From Candidatus Pullichristensenella stercoripullorum (GTDB taxonomy: Bacteria > Bacillota > Clostridia > Christensenellales > Aristaeellaceae), in NCBI GenBank assembly GCA_018712885.1, contig DVGE01000153.1, positions 1 to 9,856 of the forward strand: 9,856 bases of DNA. The letters are read 5' to 3'. Both the position numbers and the translations under genes were made by a program. The notes under the pieces are model-generated. The model had not been told where the DNA came from and did not search any database. It saw only the letters and a list, made by a program, of their open reading frames with translations. Positions 1-5,624 of the stretch are shown here, piece by piece. The first letter of the stretch is position 1, and each line of letters begins with the position of its first letter.

Positions 1-144
1 CACTTACGTCTATGTAAGCTCCCTTGGATGCAAGTTTGCTTCCTTGGCTTGCGGGCTTTCTCATCGCTCTGCCAGTCTGTTGACTTTGTCAACATCCTGA
101 GCGCCGGAAGCTCGTGCTCCCGGCGCTGTGCTCTCTGGGGAAAC
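1..144. other. Left-edge intergenic DNA with two inverted repeats, no gene seen
   Basis: No convincing coding frame was found; the plus-strand frames running through here are shadows of eda. The stretch has a CTTAC/GTAAG inverted repeat near its left end (3-7 and 14-18), a TGTTGAC-TTT-GTCAACA palindrome (78-94) and a larger GC-rich hairpin (100-127). Base composition is lower in GC than the neighbouring genes. It may be the 3' flank of eda plus the end of an operon outside the window. Confidence 0.5.
100..127 (-). terminator. GC-rich hairpin just after eda, weak terminator candidate
   Basis: Arms of 12 bases (100-111 and 116-127) pair with one A/C mismatch around a four-base loop. The hairpin starts 18 bases downstream of the eda stop codon, where a terminator would be expected. 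There is no T-run after the stem on the minus strand, so it is not a classical intrinsic terminator. It could instead be a 3'-end-stabilising stem. Confidence 0.4.
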
Positions 145-780
145 TCAGCCGCGGACCTCGCGGAAGAGGGCGGTGGCGGCGGCGGACTTCTCCGCGATGC
201 CGTCGAAGTCCCCGGCCTCGATCATGGCGGAGGAGACCATCCAGCTGCCACCCACGGCCTGGATCTTCGGGTTCTTGAAGTACTCGGCAGCGTTCGCCTG
301 CGAAATGCCGCCGGTGGGGATGAAGCGGGCCTGCGGGAAGGGGCCGCTGAGCGCCTTGATGGTCTTCAGGCCGCCGTAGCTCTCTGCGGGGAAGAACTTG
401 AAGACCTTGATGCCGAGCTTGAGGCCCATCATGATCTCGCTGGGCGTGACCACGCCGGGCACGATGGGCACGTCGAGGCGGGCGGCTTCCGCGATGACGT
501 CCGGGTCAGAGCCGGGGGAGACGAGGAACTTCGCGCCGGCGGCGACAGCCTCGCGCGCCTGCTCGACGTTGACGACCGTGCCGGCGCCGGCGATGATCTC
601 CGGCACTTCGGCGGCCACTTTCGCGATGCAGTCGCGGGCGGCGGCGGTGCGGAAGGTGATCTCCATCACGTTGATGCCGCCGCGCAGGAGCGCCTTGGCG
701 GTGGGCACGGCGTCCTTGACGTCGTTGAGCACGACGACGGGGACGACGCCGCAGGAAGCGAGCTGTTCCATGGAAAGCAT
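145..780 (-). CDS. eda: 2-dehydro-3-deoxy-phosphogluconate (KDPG/KHG) aldolase
   Basis: Class I aldolase of the KDPG/KHG family. The family cleaves 2-keto-3-deoxy-6-phosphogluconate to pyruvate and glyceraldehyde 3-phosphate (Entner-Doudoroff) and often also 4-hydroxy-2-oxoglutarate; it is cytosolic and trimeric. The 211-residue length is normal. Visible family signatures are MEITFRT with E40 and R44, the Schiff-base lysine K128 in KVFKFFPAE, and PTGG (155-158) plus GGSWM near the end for phosphate binding. I start at the ATG at 780, not the in-frame TTG at 801, because AAAGGAGG (788-795) lies 7 bases upstream of that ATG and overlaps the longer frame. It is transcribed divergently from the GntR operon, from an exact consensus promoter, and probably performs the final carbon-carbon cleavage of that pathway. 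Related family members act on KDPGal or other ketodeoxy acids, so the exact substrate is uncertain. Confidence 0.93.
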   Translation of the reverse strand: MLSMEQLASCGVVPVVVLNDVKDAVPTAKALLRGGINVMEITFRTAAARDCIAKVAAEVPEIIAGAGTVVNVEQAREAVAAGAKFLVSPGSDPDVIAEAARLDVPIVPGVVTPSEIMMGLKLGIKVFKFFPAESYGGLKTIKALSGPFPQARFIPTGGISQANAAEYFKNPKIQAVGGSWMVSSAMIEAGDFDGIAEKSAAATALFREVRG

Positions 781-787
781 AACGATT

Positions 788-795
788 CCTCCTTT
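788..795 (-). promoter_or_regulatory. Shine-Dalgarno AAAGGAGG that fixes the eda start
   Basis: Read on the minus strand, AAAGGAGG is followed by seven bases and then ATG at 780. A longer reading from TTG at 801 would place this site inside the coding region, so the shorter protein is preferred. Confidence 0.85.
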
Positions 796-827
796 GTCCA
801 AATGGGCTAATATATCTAAGTAGTTAT

Positions 828-856
828 ATTATAACGTTTATACGAGCTTTTGTCAA
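828..856 (-). promoter_or_regulatory. Consensus sigma-A promoter of eda with overlapping operator-like palindromes
   Basis: On the minus strand the -35 is TTGACA (851-856), the spacer exactly 17 bases and the -10 TATAAT (828-833): a perfect consensus match. Transcription should start near 821, giving a leader of roughly 40 bases. A 13-bp palindrome GTTATATTATAAC (823-835) covers the -10. CGTTTATACG (835-844), containing the GTnTAnAC core of HutC/UTRA-type GntR operators, sits in the spacer. A promoter this strong with built-in palindromes suggests control by a repressor, most simply the divergently encoded GntR protein; the regulator assignment is inference. Confidence 0.85.
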
Positions 857-926
857 GACTTCGGGCGCAAGTTGCAACATTTTGCATCGCAACGAGAAAA
901 CCCTCGCATATCAGGCATTTTCAGCG

Positions 927-943
927 TTTTTTCGGCGAAAAAA
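927..943. repeat. Perfect palindrome between the divergent eda and gntR promoters
   Basis: TTTTTTCG-G-CGAAAAAA is a perfect 8-base-arm inverted repeat with a single central base. It is flanked by GCG (924-926) and CGC (945-947), offset by one base. It is upstream of both divergent promoters, so it should not act as a terminator for either transcript. It could be a regulator site or a bent A/T-tract element. Confidence 0.6.
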
Positions 944-968
944 TCGCAAACTTCCCGGGCGCGGCATC

Positions 969-996
969 TTGCAAATTTCTAAAAGTATGATATAAT
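969..996 (+). promoter_or_regulatory. Promoter of the gntR-led catabolic operon (extended -10)
   Basis: TTGCAA (969-974), a 16-base spacer and TATAAT (991-996), with TGA directly before the -10 forming an extended -10 (TGnTATAAT). The predicted transcription start is about 1003. A short palindrome TAATGACATTA (993-1003) spans the -10 and start point and could be an autoregulatory site. The -10 overlaps the ATG at 995, which therefore cannot be the start codon on this transcript. Confidence 0.8.
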
Positions 997-1012
997 GACA
1001 TTAGAACATTGC

Positions 1013-1021
1013 AGAAGGGAG
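1013..1021 (+). promoter_or_regulatory. Ribosome binding site AGAAGGGAG pointing to a TTG start
   Basis: AGAAGGGAG lies downstream of the predicted transcription start and nine bases before the in-frame TTG at 1031. No similar site precedes the ATG at 995. Another in-frame TTG at 1022 is too close to the site to use it. Confidence 0.7.
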
Positions 1022-1030
1022 TTGTGCCGC

Positions 1031-1792
1031 TTGCTTGGGGAAAAAAAGCTGGACAAGTCCGTGCCCATCCCCCTTTACTTTCAGCTCAAGACCCTCCTGC
1101 TCGACGCGATCAAGCGGGGGGATTACCCGGTCAACGGCATGATCCCCACGGAAAAAGAGCTCTCCGAAATGTTTGGGATCAGCCGCACCACCGTGCGCCA
1201 GGCGGTCACAGAGCTGGTGCAGGAAGGCTGGCTCTACCGCGTCGCCAGCAAGGGCACCTTCGTGGCGCGCCGCAAGATCAAGCAGGATTTTATCAAGCGC
1301 CTGGAAACGTTCAACGAGCAGATCCGCCGCACGGGGCGCAAGCCCAGCACCGAGCTGTTGGACATGCGCGCCGCCGCCATGCCCCGTCAGCTGCGCAACA
1401 GCTTCGGCGTCGATGGGGACGAGCGCTTTGTCTACCTCTACCGCCGCCGCTTCGCCGACGACGAGCCCATCGTCACGGTGGAAACGTATCTGCCCTACGA
1501 CCGCTGCGCCTTCGTGCTCTCGCACGATCTTGCCAAAGAGTCGCTCTACAACGTGCTGGCCGCGCGCGACGATACCCGCATCTGCCGGGTGACGCGCGTG
1601 CTGGAGGCCGTGGCGGGCAACGCGCGCGACGCGGAATACCTCAACCTGGGGCGGGGCAAGCCCGTGCTGCTCTCCACCACCATTGGCTACAACGAGGCCG
1701 AAGAGCCCATTGAGTACTCCGTCGCCCGCTACCGCGGCGACAGCAACCGCTTCGAGGTGGATCTTCTCATCGACACGCGCTTGGAACCATAG
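1031..1792 (+). CDS. GntR-family transcriptional regulator with UTRA (HutC-type) ligand domain
   Basis: Probably a ligand-responsive repressor of the surrounding sugar-acid genes. The N-terminal winged helix-turn-helix (about residues 8-75 from the TTG) contains PLYFQLK, the TEKELSEMFGISRTTVRQAV recognition region and the wing SKGTFVA. The rest is a UTRA fold, with YLYRRRFADDEPI, ETYLPY and a C-terminal strand of the EYSVARYRGDSNRFEVDL type. UTRA domains usually bind sugars, phosphosugars or small acids. I choose TTG 1031 (253 residues), because the ATG at 995 overlaps the promoter -10 and lies upstream of the expected transcript start; the residues before PIPLYFQLK still make a normal family N-terminus. 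It is first in the operon, 37 bases before the hydrolase, suggesting autoregulation, and the divergent eda promoter carries a matching GTnTAnAC site. The ligand cannot be read from the sequence. Confidence 0.9.
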   Translation: MLGEKKLDKSVPIPLYFQLKTLLLDAIKRGDYPVNGMIPTEKELSEMFGISRTTVRQAVTELVQEGWLYRVASKGTFVARRKIKQDFIKRLETFNEQIRRTGRKPSTELLDMRAAAMPRQLRNSFGVDGDERFVYLYRRRFADDEPIVTVETYLPYDRCAFVLSHDLAKESLYNVLAARDDTRICRVTRVLEAVAGNARDAEYLNLGRGKPVLLSTTIGYNEAEEPIEYSVARYRGDSNRFEVDLLIDTRLEP

Positions 1793-1829
1793 GGGTCAAG
1801 ACGATCGCCAGAGAAAAGGAGGACGAGCC

Positions 1830-2765
1830 ATGGCGAACATCACCACGGTCCTGGGCCCGCTTGGGGCCGAAAAGCTGGGCTATTGCCAGATGCACGAACA
1901 CATATTCGTGCGCGAAACGCCGGCGGCGGAGATCAACCCGGCGCTGCGGGCGGACGACGAGAGCCGTTCTGTGCAGGATCTCAACGCCTACCGCGCCGCG
2001 GGCGGCGCATCCCTGCTGGACGCGCAGCCGCTGGGGGCGGGCCGGAGCCTTTCCGCGCTCGCGCGCCTGAGTCGCGCAAGCGGCGTGAACATCATCGCCG
2101 TCACCGGCTACCACATGCCCATGTTCTACCCCGGGGATCACTGGATCTTCACCGACAGCGTGGAGAAGCTGCGCGAACGCTTCCTCAAAGAGCTGACCGA
2201 AGGCGTGGAATGTGAAGAAGGCCGCGTCTATCCCGGCGCGGTGAAGGCCGCCATCGGCAAGGACGGCCCCACCGGGCGCATCGGCGAGTGCCTGCGCGCC
2301 GCCGCCGGCGCCGCCGCCGCCGCGGGCAAACCGCTCATCCTCCACACGGAGAAGGGCATCGGCGCGGTGGACGCGGTGGGCATCTGCGAAGCGGAGGGCC
2401 TCGCGCCCGCGCGCGTCGCCGTCTGCCACGTCGATCGTCAGGCGGAGGACTTCTCCGTACACGAGGACGTCGCCCGCACCGGCGCTTTCCTTGAATACGA
2501 CACCATCGCCCGCTACCGCTACCACGACGACGCCTCGGAAATGCGCCTCATCCATCACATGCTGGACTTTGGCTGCGCCGACCGCCTGCTCCTTTCCCTG
2601 GACACCACCGCCGCCCGTCTCAAAGGCTACACGCCCGACGCCCCGGGGCTGGACTTCATACTGCGCGAGTTCCTGCCGGCGCTTTGCAACGACGGCGTGG
2701 CGCGCGACACACTTGCGAACATCATGGTCAACAATCCCTTGCGACTGTTTGGGATCCGTGACTGA
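1830..2765 (+). CDS. Phosphotriesterase-like metal-dependent hydrolase (probable sugar lactonase)
   Basis: Amidohydrolase-superfamily TIM barrel of the phosphotriesterase-related family, 311 residues. All expected binuclear-metal ligands are visible: HxH in MHEHIF (H22, H24), a candidate carboxylated lysine K139 in AVKAAIGKDG, H172 in LILHTE, H200 in VAVCHVD and the catalytic aspartate D258 in LLLSLD. Several characterised bacterial members hydrolyse lactones, including phosphorylated sugar lactones, rather than organophosphates. In this operon, beside dehydrogenases and a ketodeoxy-acid aldolase, opening a sugar lactone to an aldonate is the most sensible role, but this is inference. Start ATG 1830 follows AAAAGGAGG (1815-1822); the longer in-frame opening lies inside gntR. 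A GCC-rich run (about 2299-2322) encodes an alanine-rich helix (residues 157-165) between K139 and H172. The product is cytosolic; no signal peptide is seen. Confidence 0.85.
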   Translation: MANITTVLGPLGAEKLGYCQMHEHIFVRETPAAEINPALRADDESRSVQDLNAYRAAGGASLLDAQPLGAGRSLSALARLSRASGVNIIAVTGYHMPMFYPGDHWIFTDSVEKLRERFLKELTEGVECEEGRVYPGAVKAAIGKDGPTGRIGECLRAAAGAAAAAGKPLILHTEKGIGAVDAVGICEAEGLAPARVAVCHVDRQAEDFSVHEDVARTGAFLEYDTIARYRYHDDASEMRLIHHMLDFGCADRLLLSLDTTAARLKGYTPDAPGLDFILREFLPALCNDGVARDTLANIMVNNPLRLFGIRD

Positions 2766-2785
2766 ATTTAGAGGAGGAAAAGAAA

Positions 2786-3715
2786 ATGCTGCAACTGCCT
2801 TCCAAAGCGACCACCCCCACCATGTACTTCATCGGCGTCACGACCGGCCAGTCCTCGATCATGCGCATCTTCCCCATCTGGGCCAAGGCGCTGGGGCTGG
2901 ATGCCTGCATCAAGGGCATCGACATCACCCTGCACGCTCCCGCTGAAGACTACCGCGCGGCGGTGGAATTCATCAAGAACGATCCGCTCTCCCTGGGCGC
3001 GCTGGTGACCACCCACAAGATCGACCTCTACAACGCCTGCCAGGATCTGTTCGACTACTTCGACCCCTACGCCCTTCAGTTCGGCGAAGTCTCCTCCATC
3101 TCCAAGAAGGACGGCAAGCTCTGCGGCCATGCCAAGGATCCCATCTCCGTGGGCCTGGCGCTGGACGCCTTCGTTCCCGCCGACCACTGGAAGAAGTACC
3201 CCGAGGCCCAGGCCTGCGTGCTCGGCGCCGGCGGCAGCTCTCTGGCGGTCTGCGCGTACCTGCAGAATGAGAAGCACGGCGACTGCGTGCCCGCCCGCAT
3301 CAACATGACCAACCGCTCCGTGCCGCGCCTGGCCGAGGCCATCCATCTGCTCGGCAACAGCCGCGTGCCGATGAGCTTCCACCTCTGCCCGAAGCCGGAG
3401 TGGAACGACCTGATCGTCGAAGCGCTGCCCGAGGGCTCCATCGTCATCAACGCCACCGGCATGGGTAAGGATCGCCCCGGCTCCCCGCTGACGGACAACT
3501 GCAAGTTCCCCAAGCACGGCATCGTCTGGGAGTTCAACTACCGCGGCACGCTGGAGTTCATGCACCAGGCCGAGGCGCAGAAGGACGAGCGCGACCTGCA
3601 GATCGAGGACGGCTGGACCTACTTCATCCACGGCTGGACGCAGGTCATTTCCGAGGTCTTCCACATCGACATCACCGGCGAGCGCCTCGCGCTTTGCGAC
3701 AAGCTGGCCCGCTGA
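2786..3715 (+). CDS. Divergent shikimate-dehydrogenase-fold oxidoreductase
   Basis: 309-residue protein with the AroE two-domain layout. The N-terminal substrate domain has YFIGVTTGQSSIMRIFP in place of the usual GxPxxHSxSP, and LVTTHK (K78) corresponds to the NVTxPxK catalytic lysine. D118 in GHAKDP corresponds to the catalytic Asp of the NTDxxG motif. The Rossmann domain has VLGAGGSS (145-152), then TNRSVPR (175-181) resembling the NRTxxR signature of NADP-preferring members, and NATGMGKDRPGSP. The C-terminal DGWTYFIHGWTQVI replaces GxxMLxxQA. Catalytic residues are kept but the residues lining the shikimate pocket are heavily altered, so I expect an NAD(P)-dependent dehydrogenase on a different polyol, cyclitol or sugar acid. 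Start ATG 2786 has AGGAGG eight bases upstream, 20 bases after the hydrolase stop. Its place in a catabolic operon away from aro genes argues against aromatic biosynthesis. Confidence 0.75.
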   Translation: MLQLPSKATTPTMYFIGVTTGQSSIMRIFPIWAKALGLDACIKGIDITLHAPAEDYRAAVEFIKNDPLSLGALVTTHKIDLYNACQDLFDYFDPYALQFGEVSSISKKDGKLCGHAKDPISVGLALDAFVPADHWKKYPEAQACVLGAGGSSLAVCAYLQNEKHGDCVPARINMTNRSVPRLAEAIHLLGNSRVPMSFHLCPKPEWNDLIVEALPEGSIVINATGMGKDRPGSPLTDNCKFPKHGIVWEFNYRGTLEFMHQAEAQKDERDLQIEDGWTYFIHGWTQVISEVFHIDITGERLALCDKLAR

Positions 3716-3727
3716 GGAGGAACCATC

Positions 3728-4654
3728 ATGAAAGAAAAAATCCTGACTACGCCGCGTTCCTACGGCAAGGACATGCCGGAGCTGTTTGCGCAGCTGGAAG
3801 CCGCCGGTTATGAAGTGGTGCGCAACACCACGGGCGGCATCCTCGAAAAGGACGCGATGAAGGAAATGCTGGCGGACTGCGTGGGCGTGATCGTCGGCGT
3901 AGACCCGATGGACGCGGAAGTGCTCGCCAGCGCGCCGAAACTGCGCGCCATCGCCAAGTACGGCGTGGGCGTGGACAACATCGACATGGACTACTGCAAG
4001 GAACACGGCATCAAGGTCAGCCGCACGGTGGGCGCGAACAGCGAAGCCGTGGCCGACTACGCCATGGCCCTGATGCTGGCCGTGGCCCGCAAGGTGCCGG
4101 AGATCGACCGCAAGTGCCGCAAGCTGAACTGGGGCAAGATCACCACGCGCGACGTGAGCCACGCCACGCTGGGCCTGTTCGGTCTGGGCGCCATCGGCCG
4201 CCACGTGGCGGAGCGGGCGCAGGGCTTCGGCATGAAGGTGATCGCCTACGACCCCTACTGGCCGGAAGAGTTCGCCCGCGAGCACGGCATCGAGCGCGCC
4301 GACGCGGAGACCATCTTCAAGAACGCGGACTTCATCTCCCTGCACCTGCCGCTGATGCCGGATACCGAAGGCTTCGTCGGCGAAAAGGAGCTCGGCTGGA
4401 TGAAGAAGGACGCCATCCTCATCAACACGGCGCGCGGCGGCCTGGTGGACGAAAAGGCGCTTCTCAAGGCGCTGAAGGAAGGCCGCATCTACGGCGCGGG
4501 CCTCGACGCCTTCGCGCACGAGCCGCCGGAGGACGACGACTGGTTCGAGCTGGACAACGTAGTGCTCGGCTCGCACTGCGCGGCTTCCACCCGCGGCGCC
4601 ACGCAGAACATGGGCCGCATGGCCACGGAGAACCTGCTGCGCGACCTTGGCTGA
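3728..4654 (+). CDS. D-isomer-specific 2-hydroxyacid dehydrogenase
   Basis: 308-residue NAD-dependent oxidoreductase of the phosphoglycerate dehydrogenase/glyoxylate reductase superfamily. It interconverts a D-2-hydroxyacid and a 2-oxoacid. Seen in order: an N-terminal substrate-domain half with KYGVGVDNID, then the dinucleotide-binding motif GLGAIG (152-157). Aspartate D175 ends the second strand, favouring NAD over NADP. The catalytic triad is R236 in NTARGG, E265 in HEPP and H283 in GSHCAAST. There is no ACT regulatory domain as in many serine-pathway SerA proteins, and the context is catabolic, so a 2-ketoaldonate reductase or sugar-acid dehydrogenase is more likely than serine biosynthesis; the substrate is unknown. 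The AGGAGG (3715-3720) begins at the last base of the upstream stop codon and lies seven bases from ATG 3728, consistent with coupled translation with the shikimate-dehydrogenase-like gene. Confidence 0.9.
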   Translation: MKEKILTTPRSYGKDMPELFAQLEAAGYEVVRNTTGGILEKDAMKEMLADCVGVIVGVDPMDAEVLASAPKLRAIAKYGVGVDNIDMDYCKEHGIKVSRTVGANSEAVADYAMALMLAVARKVPEIDRKCRKLNWGKITTRDVSHATLGLFGLGAIGRHVAERAQGFGMKVIAYDPYWPEEFAREHGIERADAETIFKNADFISLHLPLMPDTEGFVGEKELGWMKKDAILINTARGGLVDEKALLKALKEGRIYGAGLDAFAHEPPEDDDWFELDNVVLGSHCAASTRGATQNMGRMATENLLRDLG

Positions 4655-4688
4655 CGCGCGCAGAAAACAGAAAGGCAGGTACGCAACA

Positions 4689-5276
4689 ATGAGTGAAAAG
4701 AAGATCGCTCCCTTTTCCCTGGATTTCAACCTCATCACCGGCATGTGCGACAGCGGCAAGGCCAAGCCCACGCGCCGCTTCGTCTCCAACATGGTCAAGC
4801 AGTTCAACGACACCGCCGCCGCCGAGGAGATCGTCAAGAATGGCGATCAGCCCATCTACGACTTCTATGAGCTGGATCAGATCCCCGAAACGGGCGGCGA
4901 TCTGAAGTTCGGCACCAGCATCGTCTTCCCCGGCAAGGTCGGCGATGAGTACTTCATGACCAAGGGCCACTTCCACACGCTGCTGGATACCGGCGAGGTC
5001 TATTTCTGCCTCTCCGGGCAGGGCGCGATGCTCATGGAGACTCCGGAAGGCGAAGTGAGCCTCATCGAGATGAAGCCGGGCGAGGCCGTCTACGTGCCGC
5101 CGCGCTGGGCGCATCGTTCCATCAACACCGGCAAGGAAAAGCTGGTCACGTTCTTCGTCTTCCGCGCCGACGCGGGCCACGACTATGGCACCATCGAGCA
5201 GAAGGGCTACCGCAAGCTGGTGGTCGAGCGCGACGGCAAGCCGACGATGATCGACAACCCCCGCTGGGACGCCTGA
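4689..5276 (+). CDS. Cupin-type glucose-6-phosphate isomerase (archaeal-type PGI)
   Basis: 195-residue cupin of the cPGI family, which interconverts glucose 6-phosphate and fructose 6-phosphate using a bound divalent metal; it is unrelated to the classical bacterial Pgi. The metal ligands are all present: H94 and H96 in TKGHFHT, E103 in TGEVYF and H142 in PPRWAHR. They have the same spacing as H88, H90, E97 and H136 of the Pyrococcus furiosus enzyme. The C-terminal block DAGHDYGTI...DNPRW is also family-typical. ATG 4689 is preceded by AAAGGCAGG (4671-4679), 34 bases after the dehydrogenase stop. It is the last gene of the operon before a terminator. In this setting it may isomerise another phosphorylated aldose/ketose or an unphosphorylated sugar; that is inference. 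The longer in-frame opening upstream lies inside the preceding gene's end and lacks a ribosome site. Confidence 0.9.
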   Translation: MSEKKIAPFSLDFNLITGMCDSGKAKPTRRFVSNMVKQFNDTAAAEEIVKNGDQPIYDFYELDQIPETGGDLKFGTSIVFPGKVGDEYFMTKGHFHTLLDTGEVYFCLSGQGAMLMETPEGEVSLIEMKPGEAVYVPPRWAHRSINTGKEKLVTFFVFRADAGHDYGTIEQKGYRKLVVERDGKPTMIDNPRWDA

Positions 5277-5286
5277 GATAGCGCGA

Positions 5287-5318
5287 CAGGGCCCGGAACG
5301 GCGCCGTTCTGGGCCCTG
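5287..5318. repeat. Long near-perfect inverted repeat after the cupin gene
   Basis: The 16-base arms 5287-5302 and 5303-5318 are complementary throughout except one G/T position (5295/5310), which is a G-U pair in RNA. The arms meet directly at the centre, so the hairpin apex would have to open a few pairs. It starts 11 bases after the cupin stop. No T-run follows, so it is not itself a classical terminator; it may protect the mRNA 3' end ahead of the real terminator 23 bases further on. Confidence 0.7.
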
Positions 5319-5340
5319 AACGCTGACAAAGCCCGCAAAC

Positions 5341-5386
5341 GCAAAAATCGCTCTGATATAGGGAGATCAGAGGCGATTTTTGCTTC
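5341..5386 (+). terminator. Intrinsic terminator of the catabolic operon
   Basis: Left arm GCAAAAATCGCTCTGAT (5341-5357) pairs with right arm ATCAGAGGCGATTTTTGC (5366-5383) with a single bulged base, around an eight-base loop, ending in a T-run (5377-5381). The A-run on the left arm means it could also work in the opposite direction. It closes the gntR-to-cupin transcription unit and insulates the MATE gene. Confidence 0.85.
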
Positions 5387-5528
5387 CTGGCGGTGGAGCT
5401 GCCGAGCCATGTGGGATCGTCAGATCCAGGCGCAAGGATGCAGCTTTGCGGCAAACTTTGCCGGCGTGCGCCCACTTTTTCAAACATCCATATACGCACT
5501 TTTCACGGTGAACAGCAGAGGCCTGCCC

Positions 5529-5574
5529 GGCGCGCAAACTGCCTATGGCGTTTGCGCGCCTTCTGTGGTATAAT
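5529..5574 (+). promoter_or_regulatory. MATE promoter with operator-like inverted repeat
   Basis: TATAAT (5569-5574) is preceded by TGG, making an extended -10; no good -35 is present at the expected place (about 5546-5551). A perfect 11-base inverted repeat GGCGCGCAAAC (5529-5539)/GTTTGCGCGCC (5550-5560) with a ten-base spacer covers the -35 region and ends eight bases before the -10. The half-site CGTTTGCGCG (5549-5558) recurs at 5591-5600, just downstream of the start point. The arrangement suggests a bound repressor or activator; its identity is unknown, with the nearby TetR as one candidate. Confidence 0.7.
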
Positions 5575-5584
5575 GAAAGCGCAG

Positions 5585-5624
5585 GGACGCCGTTTGCGCG
5601 GGCTCTGCATTTTCTCGGGCGTCC
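5585..5624 (+). other. Hairpin in the MATE mRNA leader
   Basis: GGACGCC (5585-5591) can pair with GGCGTCC (5618-5624), enclosing 26 bases. It lies between the predicted transcription start (about 5581) and the ribosome site AGGTGAT (5642-5648). It does not match a riboswitch class that I can recognise. Confidence 0.4.

Noticed and set aside
28..810. 260-codon plus-strand frame
   Set aside because: Antisense shadow of eda, rich in Gly/Asp/His/Ala, without recognisable motifs.
2299..2322. GCC-rich run as a mobile or tandem repeat element
   Set aside because: It is interrupted, in frame and encodes an alanine-rich helix at a normal place in the barrel; codon bias explains it.
2768..4837. 689-codon open frame on the minus strand
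   Set aside because: It is antisense to the shikimate-dehydrogenase-like and hydroxyacid-dehydrogenase genes, which have clear family motifs and ribosome sites. The translation is His/Ala/Val/Arg-rich with no fold, a typical GC-rich shadow.
5575..5588. CcpA cre-like sequence TGAAAGCGCAGGGA after the MATE -10
   Set aside because: It lacks the conserved C of the right half and is not palindromic enough; a carbon-catabolite site at an efflux gene is also not supported by context.
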